Origin: Pigoraptor vietnamica
Lineage: Eukaryota > Opisthokonta > Filasterea
Length of the DNA stretch: 46,449 bases
NCBI GenBank assembly: GCA_943704525.1
Contig: CALSCQ010002214.1
Coordinates: 1 to 46,449 of the forward strand
Direction: 5' to 3'
The notes under the pieces: model-generated
What the model was told of the DNA's origin: nothing
Database searches by the model: none
Seen by the model: only the letters and a program-made list of their open reading frames with translations
Program-made: the position numbers and the translations under genes
In this document: one piece after another, positions 1-11,814 of the stretch
Numbering within the stretch: the stretch's first letter is position 1
Layout of the letters: each line of letters starts with the position of its first letter

Positions 1-35
1 CCCCCCCCCCCCCCCCCCCTTTTTTTTTTGCTCAG
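1..35 (+). other. Window-edge homopolymers and putative splice acceptor
   Basis: The window opens with about 19 C followed by about 10 T and then GCTCAG. This reads as an extreme polypyrimidine tract leading to a 3' splice site at 35, because the carboxypeptidase reading frame begins cleanly at 36. A C-only/T-only edge could also be a sequencing or assembly artefact, so upstream exons may lie outside the window or in a gap. Confidence 0.55.
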
Positions 36-3000
36 CGTGAGTGGCTCGCCCTCGCAGACCGGCTGGCGGACGCGTTCATCCAGGCCGGAGTGCCCCGCCT
101 CCTGCTGGCGCTGGTGAGGGAGCGCTGCTCGGCCGGCGGCTACGGGGCGCAGGACCACAAGCTCTTCCCATGGCTCGCCAACGCCTTTCGCATAGTCACG
201 CGGCTTGCAAAGCGAGGTATGCCGCGCCGTGCTCTGTTGCACAAGTGCGATCGTTGTGGCAGTGCCGGTGTGACCCATGTGGGGCAATGCAGACGGCACG
301 ATCGGACGATGGCTGCGCAAGTGCGGGACGCTCGCCGTGGCCATCGATGTCCTGAAGCGCCACGTGCACAGCGACGCAACGGATCTGATTGGGCCGGCAT
401 TGTCTGTGTGCTGTGCGCTCGCCGGAACAGGTTGGTGCTCCGTGGCCGCTGCGCATCAGCCGCTTGCAAGCCATCGCCGTGTCTCACTGTTGCCCGCAGA
501 AAGCCACGGCTCGGTTCTTCTTCAGGCCGACATCGTGCCCGTCGTGCTCGAGGCAATGCGGCGGCGCACGTCTGGAACGCACGGCATTGCGATCATGAGC
601 GAATCGTTGCAGCTGTTTGCCCGGTTGGCAGGAGGGTCACGTGGGTATCTCCTTCCAGCGCTACCTCATGCTTCTTCAGTGACCAACCCCCCCCCCCCCC
701 CCCCCCCCCCCTCCTTCTCTTCCAACGGCCATACGCAGGCTCCAATTTGCTTGCTTTTGTCATGAAGACGAATATGGGCGCGCTTTTGAGCATGCTGGAC
801 GACGCGCTGTTGGCCCCAGTCAACTCGCCGTCGCAGGCCGCCGTGCTTGACATACTCCTCAGCGTTGTCTCAATCGGTGAGTGGCTTCGAGTGATGGCAT
901 GGCCGCGGACCTTCGTACGTTGTAACGCAGCGACCGTTGCCGACGCAGAGGAGGGCAGGCGGGCGTTTCTGGACGCTGGCGGGCTCAGGCGCGTGTTTGA
1001 CGCGGCGCTGCGTCTCGAGAGTTGCGACGGCGCCGGCCCTCTCATGGATCGCATGGCGGAAGTGCTGCGCGCGGCCGCCCCCTCGTTCGAGCTTCCCGTC
1101 GATTTCGATTCTGTGCAAGGCCTCATCCGTGAGGGGGACGCGCCGCTTGGTTTGGCCGTGGGCGCGCTCACACTCGCCGGGGAGGCCGAGGGACCGCACG
1201 ACGCCCTCGCGCAAGCGACCAGTGCGTCCATGCCATCTCTGCCCACAGCGCCGGGCCTCCAAGAGGATCTGACATCCGGCCCAATCGACCTGTTTCCCGA
1301 GATGAGGGGACGTCGGTCGCGTGTGCGCAGGGGTGAGGCCGCCAGTGAGAGCGACGACCACGACGACAACCAGCCGCTGCCCGTGCCCGAGCATGGCGAC
1401 GCGGTGCCGGCGGCACCGATGCGTTTTGGCGCCGTCGCAGGAATGCCCGGGGACCTCCTCCTGGACAGCGGGCTTACTGCGTCGCCAGATCCTCTGGCCT
1501 ACCCGAACGAGGGCCTCGAGCGGTGAGAGCTGTCGGTTCTGTGCTCGTGTCGCAATCGCTCACTTACTGTTTATTGCAATGCACAGCCGCCTTGTGCTTG
1601 GAGAGATTCGGCGGCTTGCTTATCCCGAGACATGCACGTACGAAGTCGTCTACGATGTCGACCGGGGCCCGATGAACAGCGCTGCGGCGCCTTCGGCCGG
1701 CATTGGGTGCGTGGGTCGGCCGTGCGTTGCGTGCGTCTCACTCACAATGCAAGCCCTTGCGATTGGCGGCTGACATGGCGTTGCGCAGTCTCCTGTCGTT
1801 CGAGTCGCGCTTCGAGAGCGGCAATCTGCATCGCGCCACAATGGTGAGTGCGTCGTGGACACTCTCGGCTCACTGCAAGACTGACGGAGAGCGTCGGCAC
1901 TCGCAGGTGACCCCCCTGGAATACGACCTCATGCTCAGCCCGGACCTCAGCAGCGCCCCGTCGCACAACTGCCAATGGTTCTTCTTCCGCGTATCCAACA
2001 TCCGGGCGGGGTGCCGCTATGTCTTCCGCATTGTGAACATGGAGAAGCCGACGAGCCAGTTTAGTGGCGGTGGGTGTTGCAGCTGTTGCATCTCTGCGTG
2101 CCTTCGCCTCAACCGCGGCCGTCCCGTGCAGGTATGCAGCCGGTGGTGTTTTCGACAATGGAGCACACGTGCAATGGGACGGGCTGGCAGAGGCGCGGGT
2201 CGGACGTGTGCTACTACCGCAACTGGTATTCGGCCGACAGGGAGACGGCGGCGAGGAAGCGCGTACCTCAGCTGTTCTTCACGCTGTCCTTTTCGCTGGA
2301 GTTTGAGTACGACCGCGATGTCGCCTATGTTGCCTACCACTACCCGTACACACACTCGGCTCTGCAGGTGCGTCCTTCGTGCGGCGCTGTGAGTTTGAGG
2401 GTTCGCTGATTCTCAGACACCATGTTCTTCCCCATAGGCTCGGTTATCGCGGCTCGAGCGTCTACCTTACGCAGCGCGGTACATCCGTCGTAGTGTTCTG
2501 TGTGCGACCCTTGGAGGCATCCCGTGCGATCTTCTCACATTAACGGATTTCGGAGACGAAAGCGTGTCGCACCACGTGTATGTTCCTTCGGCATCGCCGT
2601 CTTACGCCGACGCTGTCCGCAAGGACGCGGCAGGGCGCCTCCCGCTCAAGCGGCGGCAGTACGTCATTCTCACGTCGCGCGTGCATCCCGGTGAATCGAA
2701 CGCGAGCTGGATCATGGACGGGATTCTTGCGTTCCTGCTCGGCGGCTCGGAGGAGGCCCAACACCTTCTGGGCCGCTACATTTTCAAGATCGTGCCCATG
2801 CTCTGTCCCGACGGCGTCGTGCTCGGGTGCAACCGCTACTCGGCCGCGGGCGTGGACCTCAACCGGCAGTGGATCCGTCCGAGTCGGTCGCTGCACCCGA
2901 CAATCTTCCGCGCGAAGGCGATGGCTCGGTTCCTCGTCAGCCTCGGGAAGCCGCCTTTTCTGTTCTGCGACATCCACGGCCATTCGCGGAAGAAAAACGT

Positions 3001-3337
3001 CTTCTTGTACGGTTGCGGGGGCGATCGCTACACTGTCGAAACGGAGTTTCCGCGCATCATGGCGATCACGAGCGCGCAGTTTTCGCTCGACGACTCGAGC
3101 TTCGTGATCAAGAAGGACAAGGAGTCGACCGCGCGCGTCGTCATGTGGCGGCAGTTCCGAATTCCGCGGAGCTACACGCTCGAGTCGTCCTTCTGCGGCT
3201 CCGATCGCGGGAACCTCGCCGGAATGCAATTTGCGCCGCGCGACTTCTACGACGTTGGCCGGGACTTCTGCATCGCCCTCCTCCGCCTCCACAACGGACC
3301 AAAGCCGGGATTTGGTGGGACGATATTCGGTTACTGA
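36..3337 (+). CDS. AGTPBP1: Cytosolic carboxypeptidase (CCP1/Nna1-type tubulin deglutamylase), 5' partial
   Basis: M14D metallocarboxypeptidase; family members remove glutamates from tubulin tails and other proteins in the cytosol. Ten phase-consistent exons: 36-216, 293-430, 500-640, 739-876, 949-1522, 1587-1706, 1789-1843, 1907-2069, 2132-2367 and 2438-3337, giving 881 residues here. The first ~390 residues are helical, resembling the armadillo-like N-terminus of CCP1/CCP4, followed by an acidic linker. The CCP N-domain follows (FESRFESGNL, GMQPVVFS) and then the catalytic domain. Zinc ligands are His665 and Glu668 (HPGES) and His762 (DIHGHS); the catalytic base is Glu831 (TLESSF). All are intact. 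The start codon lies outside the window. The intron at 641-738 holds a run of about 22 C. Family assignment is firm; CCP1 versus CCP4 is not resolved. Confidence 0.93.
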
Positions 3338-4001
3338 ACGTGTCGGCTGGTCCGCACAAGTAATGAACCTATGGCATACAAAGGACATGAGTTACCCCAA
3401 CTGCGTGTTACCCTCGGCATGTAAAAGCGTTCTCTCAAAATGTCACCTAAATTTCTCGAAGTTAGAACCCGACATTACGCACAGGTGCCGCTGCTCGTCG
3501 ACAACGTCGAGGAATGCTTCGGCATCGAGCGCGTCTTGCTTCAGCTCGTGCTCAAACTCGCTGACTGCGGCATCGTCGCAGCGTTGACTATTCGCTTGCG
3601 GTGCGGGACATCGGCCGTCGGTCGCCTATCAACGGACGCCTGAAGTGTGTCAAGACTTTGCCGGCGATAATCGAGGACATTCCCCTCGACCCACCCGTCG
3701 GCTCGCTTGAACTGTTTTGCGGCGCGCGTACTTTGCGCGCAACCTTTTGACTCTTATTGTGCGTGAAAGCGCGCAAGAAGCCGACTACTATCGTATTTTT
3801 GCGGACGGAGAAGTGCTCGAGCGATTACGACGTCGCGACGGAGCCTATTGTCGTAGACGGAGCCTACGATGCGCCCCGGAAAGCGATCTCGTCATGGAAT
3901 GTCTGACAGCCCACTTGCGTCACAACAAGGGACATCTCTTCTAAAAAGATGGTAGCGCGGACTTTGGTGCGGCGCTCACGACAATGACGCCTGTGGTGTG
4001 T

Positions 4002-4124
<123 letters not shown>

Positions 4125-4337
4125 GAAGCCCTTCTTATCTTTTGGGAGGTGTTCACGTTTCCGCTGGCGCTTCAAAATGCCACATTCGCTATTACCAAGG
4201 TGCTGCTAGGTCACATTGCGGCGCGCGGGTCTCATATTAAGCGTGGACGGCACGGCAGTTAGGGCGTCATCGCTTTGCAGGGCGGCGCGGATAAATTCTG
4301 TTCCCATTTCGCAATGTCTGGCAGTCTGGCAGCGGTG

Positions 4338-4370
4338 ACTTCCGGGTGCCACGGTAACTTCCGGGTGCCA
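4338..4370 (+). repeat. Short direct repeat ACTTCCGGGTGCCA x2
   Basis: A 14-bp word occurs at 4338-4351 and again at 4357-4370, a 19-bp period. It contains ACTTCCGG, which resembles an ETS-type core, but there is no gene start nearby and its role is unknown. Confidence 0.5.
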
Positions 4371-5616
4371 GTACCTCCAGGCCAGCGGCGGCGGTGAGGA
4401 CAGGAACTACGGGCGCGAGCCGCGATGCCCCTCAACCAGCATCCGTCTCTGGAAACTTACTGGATCCGCTGCGTGGCCACCCAACGATAAACTCGCGAGG
4501 CAGAATCGTACGGCGTCGGTGAGGGAGGCGGTGAAAGGCGGCACAACACGGGGAGCTGCCGCTCTTGTGCCCGATTGGTATGCATAGTACACAGCCCGCA
4601 TCAGTCTCGATTGGCGAAGTTGATTGGCAACGATGTGTGGAAGAAGGACGTGGAGAATTCGACGGTGGATGAGATGAACACGATTGTCGCTTCGCGGTCG
4701 CGTGAAAACGGCAACTTCCGGCCGAAGGAGGCTGGAGCGGTTGGCGTTCTATGATCGGTATGCCTAACAGTACGCGGTGATCCGCGAAGGCCGAGCGTTT
4801 GGCGCGGATGCAGCCTTCTTTGCCATTGCCGTGGGCACGTATATGTAAATTTTTTGGGCGGTGCGCTTACTGGTCCAAGGCCATATGCAGGTGCCGTCGC
4901 TCCATCTTCGTGCATGACACTGTCCGCGCTGAATAGAGCGCGTTTTGCCTATCTAAATTGCGCATTGCATATGGACGTCTAAGTGGGTGACTATATGAGC
5001 AAGTAAATTTGGGATTCCATGGCCCATCTACATTCACTATCTATTTGCAAATCACGCATAGTTTGTCGGTATTTTGTTTTGTGACGATGGGTGCTTGATG
5101 GGCCGCATTATTGAGAGGGGCTGCTACGACCGAGCATGGTAATATAAACCTACAGTTATAATAATTAATGCAACTAGCATTCAATAAACTACGCGCCAAT
5201 CTTCAACGGCCGGCCGAATATAAATTTAAAAATTGTGTCTATTCGTAAAGAGGCGACACATGCGCACATCGTGAAAAGGGATGCATTTGACCATTCTTGT
5301 CCGTAGCCCCCCTCTCTTCTCCTAAATCGATTGTTCATTTTCAACGTTGTAAAGAGGCAGTACTTGTTTGCACACGTCATTAAACGTGAAATTTCGAGAA
5401 GCCGGCTGCAATACACGTCTTCTAAGCATACAATTTCCGGTGCCCGAAAGCAGTTATGTCTCTGGTCATTTCCGATCGGAATCGCATTTATCTCATGTTA
5501 CCTCGATTTTACGAAGCCACATGAGGTCCACCGCACGGCCAAAAAGAAAAGGCTCCTTTGCTGCATTCACATCTGTCTCGTCCCATCATCGCCTCAGCTG
5601 TTGCCGCATTTGAGAG

Positions 5617-7956
5617 ATGGACCGACTGCTGCCAGCCATCAATCGTCTGCAGGACGCCCTTACGTTGATCAATAGCCCCCATGCGCTGGACCTGCCGCAG
5701 ATCGTCGTTGTGGGCAGCCAGAGCAGCGGGAAGAGTTCTGTCCTTGAGCATATCGTAGGTCGCGACTTTCTCCCGCGAGGCTCGGGCATTGTAACACGTA
5801 GGCCTCTCGTTCTCCAGCTCATCAACAATGGGACTCCAGGCACGGCGGACGGAGACGTCGCGCCCGACTCGGAGTGGGGCGAATTCCTGCATCTTCCAGG
5901 GAAGCGCTTCCTCAGTTTTGGCGACATTCGAGACGAAATTGTGCGCGACACGGAGCGTGCGACCGGCGGGCGGCTTTGTATCTCAGCGCAGCCGATCAAC
6001 CTCAAGATATATTCGCCGCGTGTTCTCAACCTCACGCTTGTGGACCTCCCCGGCATCACGAAGCTCCCCGTGGGCGATCAGCCGCAGGACATCGAGGCGC
6101 AAATTCGCGACATGATATTATCGTATATTACGCAAGCAAATGCTGTGATTCTGGCCGTGACGCCGGCGAACAGCGACATTGCGAACAGCGATGCTCTCAA
6201 GCTCGCGCGGCTGGTGGACCCCGCGGGCAAACGCACGCTCGGCGTCCTCACCAAGATGGACATCATGGACCGCGGGACAGACGCGGCGGACGTGCTCTCC
6301 GGTCGCATCGTGCCGTTGGAACACGGCTATGTCGGCGTCGTCAATCGGTCGCAACGGGACATCGACGCAAAGGTGCCTATTGCGGATGCGCTTCGCGCGG
6401 AGGTCGAGTTTTTTGAAACGCACCCTGCGTACAAAGGCCGCGCAAACGTCGGCACGCGGTGCCTCGCACGCAAGCTCAGCGCGATTCTCATGAGCCACAT
6501 CCAGGTGCGTGCTGTTGTTTGCCTCTGTTCTGACGTGCGGCAATTCGGGTGCTGACGGCCTGTCGGCGTCGCCAGGCGTGCCTCCCCGGCATCCGCGCGG
6601 GCATTGCGGAGGCGATGGCGCAGGCGCAGGCGGACGCGGACGCCTGCGGGGACGCTGTGGACGGCGTCGCCGAGAAGGGCCATCTGCTGCTGTCGGTCAT
6701 TTCCGACTTCTGCCAAGGGTTTCGCACGGCGATCGACGGGAGCACGGCACACCTACCGAGTACCGAGCTCAGTGGCGGCGCGCGCATCAGCTTCATCTTC
6801 CATCACTCGTTTGCGTCGGCGGTGGGCTCGATGGACCCGCTCGTCGGCCTCACGGACGAGGCCATCCGCACGGTCCTCTACAATGCGAGCGGGTCGTCGC
6901 CGGCGCTGTTCATCAGCAGCGCCTCGTTTGAGGTCCTCATCAAAAAGCAGATCGCGCGCCTCGAAGCCCCGTGCCTCCAGTGCGTGGGGCACGTCCACGA
7001 CGAGCTCGTGCGCATCGCAGAAACTCTTGAGCGCGCGAGTGGCCCACTGCAGCGGTTTGGGGGCTTACGTGAGCGGCTGCACGCGGAAGTGCTGTCGTTT
7101 CTGAAGGCGGCGGTGACGCCCGCGCGGGGCATGGCCACCAACGTGATCCGGGCGGAGATTGGCTACATCAACACGGCGCACCCCGACTTCATCACGGGCC
7201 ACAAGGCGCTCGCGTTCATCCAAGACAAGATTTCGAACGCCAAGACGCTCGCGGAGCAGCAGCTGGCCCAGGCCAACGGCGCGAACCCCACGCCGACCAA
7301 GGGCGCGAAGGACGGGGCGGTGGCGAAGCGCGCCCCGGACATTCCCACGGAGGGCACCCCCCGCGATGGCTTCTTCGGGTCGTTCTTCGGTCGCAAGCGC
7401 CAGGGCAATGACGCGCAGCAGCACGTGGTGGAGAAGGTTTGTTGCGCACTGTCGCGCATTGCGCTGTTGCCGCGGGAACAATGCTGACAGTCCGCTTGGT
7501 GGCAGCCTCCGCCCGTGCTGCGGCCGGAAGGGTCCATGTCGGAGCGCGAGATTATCGAGATTGAGGTCGTCAGTAAGTGTTGCGCACGTTATGCCTGGCG
7601 CTACGTGCGCGGAGGCCAACCCCCCTGCCCCTACGTGCGCGGATGCCAACCCCCCTGCCCCCCGCTCCGCCGCAGAGCTCCTGATGCGCAGCTACTTCAG
7701 CATTGTCAAGAAGACGGTGCAGGACATGGTGCCCAAGGCAACGATGCTCTTCCTCGTGTCGCACGCTGTGGAGCAGCTGCAGAGCCACCTCGTCCGCGCC
7801 CTCTACCGCGAGGACCTTTTCGTGCCCCTCATGCGTGAAAACGAGGCAGTAACCGAGCGCCGCACCCAAGCCCTGCGGCTGCTCGACATGCTGCGTCGCG
7901 CGGACGCCATCGTGGCCGAGGCAATGGACGGCGCGCTGGCCGGTGGGACGAACTGA
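5617..7956 (+). CDS. DNM1L: Dynamin-related GTPase, DRP1/Dnm1 type
   Basis: Large GTPase that in this family assembles on mitochondria and peroxisomes (and chloroplast-type organelles in algae) and constricts them during fission. Four phase-consistent exons (5617-6504, 6576-7436, 7506-7572, 7676-7956) encode 698 residues, normal for DRP1. The P-loop is GSQSSGKSS (about residues 33-41). G3 is DLPG, G4 is TKMD and G5 lies in [10 protein letters not shown] helical middle domain follows. There is no PH domain; instead a low-complexity insert ends in an unusual [11 protein letters not shown] patch that may bind lipid. The C-terminal GED matches the family well ([20 protein letters not shown]). The start is the first ATG before the conserved N-terminal helix. 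The 3' end faces the helicase gene only 44 bp away. Confidence 0.95.
7601..7670 (+). repeat. Intronic 30-bp tandem repeat
   Basis: Two copies of a unit beginning CTACGTGCGC and ending CCAACCCCCCTGCCC, at a 30-bp period, inside the last dynamin intron (7573-7675). The C-rich part sits close to the acceptor and contributes to the polypyrimidine tract. Confidence 0.85.
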
Positions 7957-8000
7957 TCGTGCGACTGCGTGCAATTGTCGCGGCAGTGGCTGTATTGGCC

Positions 8001-10138
8001 TCATCGCGAAAACTGCCGCGCATCGCCGCCTGACAGCAGCGCCTTCTGGCGGAACTTCTTGGTCTTATCGGCGTCCTTGTCGCGCCTGTAGTCGCCGCCG
8101 CTCCCCCGCGACGCCTTGCCGCCGCTTTCCTTGCTCGCGTGCACGTTCAAGTTGACGCTCGGCGGCACCGCAAAGCCAAATGCGCGCGCGACCGCCTGCA
8201 AATTGAGCTGGTTGACGTCGAAAATCGTCTTGTGCGAGTGCGATGCGTACGACTGCAGATACGATCGGTACGCGTCGCGGGCGCTCTTGTGTAGGTAGTA
8301 GTTCTTCTCGATCAGCTTCTCGAGCTGCGACTGCACGTTCGCAATCTTCTTGGCGGGAAACTCGTACTCGTTGAGGGGCACCTTCGCGTGCTTGAGGTAG
8401 CGCAGAAACGCGAGCTCCTCGGGCAGCAGGAACAGCAGCGCGCGACCGCGGCTGTTTGAGCCGCGCGCCGTGCGACCCACGCGGTGGATGTACTCCTGCT
8501 CGGGGCGACGGAAAAACGCCGTCACTAAAAGTGCCCGTGCGAATTAACGTATACAATGGAGCAGCGCACAAACAGACTGTGGCAGCCGCAATTACCTTGG
8601 GGTCGTCCGGAGGATCAAACTGCACAATCCAGTCCACGGCGGGAATGTCGAGGCCGCGCGCGGCGACATCCGTGCACAGGAGAATGCCTTGCTTCGCGTT
8701 GCAAAACTCGAAAAACGTGTTGGTGCGCTTCTGCTGCTTCTGCCGACCCTGCAGACACAAAGGAGAGGCGTGAGACACAACATGCCGCTGGCGCGCCGAA
8801 GCAACGCAAAAACGCGACGCCGGAGAAGACACCCACGTGAATGTCGAGCACGGGGAGGTCAATGTAGTTGAGCAGCTCCGCGTGGAACTTGACCGAGTTG
8901 CACGACGAAAAGAAGACCATCATCTTCTTGTCCTTGTTCTTCTTGAGGAACGTGAAGAGCAAAAGGAACCGCCGCTCCGCCGGGCACACCACGTAGCCCT
9001 GCTCGAGCCCCTCCGCCGTCGCCGTCTCGCGCTGGTCGTCGACGCCAATGTACAGGGGCGCCTTCTTCAGCGAGACGCGCGCGAGGTCCTCGACGTTCCG
9101 TGTCTGCGTGGCCGAAAACATCACCGTCTGCCGCGCCGTGGGCAGCAGTCGCACAATGGCGCGCATCTCGTCCTCGAAGCCGATCTCGAGGATGCGGTCG
9201 GCCTCGTCGATGATCAGGCACTGGAGGTTCTTGAAGACAAACCCGCGCGTGTTCTGCAGGTGGTCCAACAGCCGCCCGGGCGTCGCAATCAGAATGTTGA
9301 CGCCCTTCTGGAGCTTCTCGGCCTCCGCCTTGCGATTGGCGCCGCCCATGACGAGCCCGAACGTCTGCGTGTGGTGCTTGAGGAGGTCACGGCACACACC
9401 GTACGTCTGCAGCGAGAGCTCGCGCGTCGGAGAAATGATGATAACGCCCGTTCCTGCGGGGCCATTCGGTATAAGAATTGAGGGCGCGTGAATCGAGGCA
9501 ACGAACAGCAAGCGCAGACAGAAGCCTATGGCCACCAAAAAGCTGAACAAGCGAATTGTGTAGGCTGACACGAATAGTTGCATGAGACCACACAAGTCGA
9601 ACGCACCATTTCGCGGCATGAACTTGAGCTTGTGCATCAGCTCCACAGCCGGGATGAGGAAGGCGAGGGTCTTGCCGCTGCCCGTCTTGGCCGCGCCGAG
9701 GAGGTCGCGTCCCTCGAGCAGCGGAGGCACGCACCGCCGCTGCACCTCCGTCATGTGCGTGAACCCCATGTCGCGGATACCCTGCAACGTCTTTTCCGAC
9801 ACGGACCCCTCCAGGCTCGAAAACGGCGCTCGCTCACCCGCCGTCGCCTCAGCGCCGCCATCCCACGCCATGGGCTCGGGGGCACCATTCTGAGATGACC
9901 CGTCGCCATTTTCGGCGTGCGATTCTTCCGCGCTCCCATCCGCCACGGCCATATCTTCGTCCGGAGATACATCCTCTTCCGTCTCGACATGCGCAACAGC
10001 CTTCGCCTTGTGCTTCTTGCCCGCCGCATCCGTGTCCGTGCGCGTCTTCTTCGTGGGCGGCGCCTCGTCGTTGGGTGCACGCGCCTCGTCAGGCTCCGCA
10101 CGCCGGCGTTTCTTCGTCTTCTCCCCGCGCGACTCCAT
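8001..10138 (-). CDS. DDX18: DEAD-box RNA helicase DDX18/Has1
   Basis: Nucleolar ATP-dependent helicase needed for large-subunit rRNA processing. Four exons on the minus strand (10138-9607, 9453-8837, 8748-8596, 8495-8001) join in phase to give 598 residues. An acidic/basic disordered tail covers about residues 1-110. The helicase core then shows AAKTGSGKT (motif I), [22 protein letters not shown] and HRVGRTAR (motif VI). The stretch [20 protein letters not shown] is a hallmark of Has1/DDX18 rather than of DDX10 or other paralogues. The C-terminal extension ends in Lys/Arg-rich sequence typical of nucleolar proteins. The chosen ATG (10138) opens the charged tail; an in-frame extension upstream exists but looks like 5' UTR. 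Confidence 0.96.
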
Positions 10139-10508
10139 TTTTCGGAACTTAAGCCCGAAGGTTTTTGTGCGCTGCCGTGATATTTTGAAGCTCCACTTCA
10201 TTGCCGTCCCACGTGCAGGCCGCTTGCCTTTTCCGGCGATCCATTTCAGAGCCAAGCTCCCAGATTCCCAGAATAATCCCAGACGGATCCCAGACTCCAT
10301 TCACATGGACCAGCCAACGGACCAGCTGATAAAGATGCACCGCGCAGCATGTGCTCGCGATTGCCGCGAACTTCAGCAAATTCACCTCCAGTCCGCGTGC
10401 CGTGACGTCTCAGGTGCGATTTAGGGTGCAGTGCGGATCCATTGTGCTTCCATCATAATACTGATGTGCCCAACACAGCATAGGTCGCGTGTTTGGCCTC
10501 GAAGAAAA
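10139..10508. promoter_or_regulatory. Bidirectional promoter region, DDX18 / SNRPE
   Basis: 370 bp between two divergent start codons of RNA-processing genes. A 40-codon open frame starts at an ATG at 10305 (MDQPTDQLIKMHRA) and stops at 10424, with a possible donor (CAG/GTGCGA) near 10414. It may be a 5' leader exon or upstream ORF of SNRPE. No TATA box is obvious. The promoter role is inferred from gene arrangement only. Confidence 0.45.
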
Positions 10509-11264
10509 ATGGCCACAAAACTGCAGAAGATGATGGTGCAGCCCATCGTATCCGCCTCCACTTCTGTTTCTGCTGCTTTGCTATTCCGTTCCTCTTGCAG
10601 TGCGCACAGTTATTTAGGTGATGAGCAGATGATCAGTTGAACTTTTGCCTTGCGAAGAATTTCTTGTGCCGGAAATTCGTATTCCTTGACCATATTCGCT
10701 GCGCGTGTCCTTTTTAGAACCTTATTTTCAGGTACCTTCAGAGCGTGAGTATTGAGCCGCATTGAGCCGCTGTGCTGAGTCTGCTGTTGCTCTGTTGTTG
10801 TCTTGCTGGGAATTTGGTGCTGAGTTGCGGCTGCCGCAGAAAGCGCGGATTCAAGTGTGGCTGTATGAGCAGTCGAATATGCGGATTGAGGGGCGCATTG
10901 TGGTGGGTGCATTCTCCAACCTGCAAGTGCACCACGTGTACGTGTTGTCTCTTTGTTCGCTTTCCTGCAACCCTCTCCTTGGCAGTTTGTGCGATCGTCC
11001 GTCTGTTTTGCCAGTCGGTCTCGAAGTTGGTGTAACCAATGTTTTGTCGCGCCACTGCCTTATTTTGCACTGGCTGCATTGGCTACGTTGAACTCCCGTT
11101 AATGGCCGCGGCGCCACTTCCAGGGCTTTGATGAGTATATGAACCTTGTGCTTGACGAGGCTGAGGAAATCCACCTCAAGACAAAGGCGCGAAAGAGCAT
11201 TGGGCGAATTCTCCTCAAGGGCGACAACATCACGTTGCTCATGCAGGCGGCCCCCCCGGCCTGA
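10509..11264 (+). CDS. SNRPE: Small nuclear ribonucleoprotein E (SmE)
   Basis: Core Sm-ring subunit of the U1, U2, U4 and U5 snRNPs. Four exons (10509-10547, 10718-10744, 10840-10902, 11124-11264), all phase 0, give 89 residues; human SmE has 92. The order [65 protein letters not shown] follows the family almost residue for residue. The Sm1 motif ([14 protein letters not shown]) and Sm2 motif (LKGDNI) are intact. Exon 2 is a 27-nt micro-exon; without it the Sm fold would lose its first strand, so it must be included. Each intron is longer than the exon before it. Confidence 0.96.
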
Positions 11265-11814
11265 TAATGAACGGTCTCGCGGTGGTTTTGTCCCGGGTAT
11301 CCATTGTCGCGTGGTTTGGGCCACGAACCGTCGCTCGGCTGAATGTGTTCGTCGGTGCGCTGGTTGAAGCAGCCTCATTCCACGGCCGAGTTTTACGGCC
11401 CATTTCCTTATAGAACGGTCGCCGTTATTTGCATGCATGCGCACAAGTCGCATTTTATGTGCAGTGCACTGTGCTGATTATGCAAACAATTAATTGAGTG
11501 AGGCAGGGACATCACTCGCGGCGCCTTTGCGTTCTCCTTACTCTCGGCGAGCGACTTGACCACTCCCTGCCCGCGCGTCTTTCGTCGCTCCGTGGCCATA
11601 TGGAAGGCGTGGGCACAATAAGCATGTGCACCGTTGTTCCGCTTCGGCCTTGCTGACAGTGCGTCTGCACGTGATGACGGACGCACCCGATTGGCCAGCA
11701 GCCACGCCGGACACACAAACAGGCTACTCGCCAGTCGCCGTTGTGAAATGCAAGCACAGGCACAGCAAGGAGAAAGGCGCTTGAACAGCCGTTGCCCGCG
11801 AAGAACCCGCGAAA
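11265..11814. other. Intergenic region, SNRPE to DGAT2
   Basis: 550 bp with no convincing gene. A minus-strand open frame near 11608-11525 (MATERRKTRGQGVVKSLAES) has coding-like composition and ends at a possible donor GTGATG. No partner exon or family match was found, so it is only a weak candidate for a small basic protein. The right end should contain the DGAT2 promoter. Confidence 0.4.

Noticed and set aside
37-57. GTGAGT...CGCAG as a 21-nt intron at the window start
   Set aside because: Too short to be spliced, and reading through gives a continuous helical sequence.
10305-10424. Small protein gene starting MDQPTDQL
   Set aside because: 40 codons without family match, directly upstream of SNRPE; more likely leader or upstream ORF.
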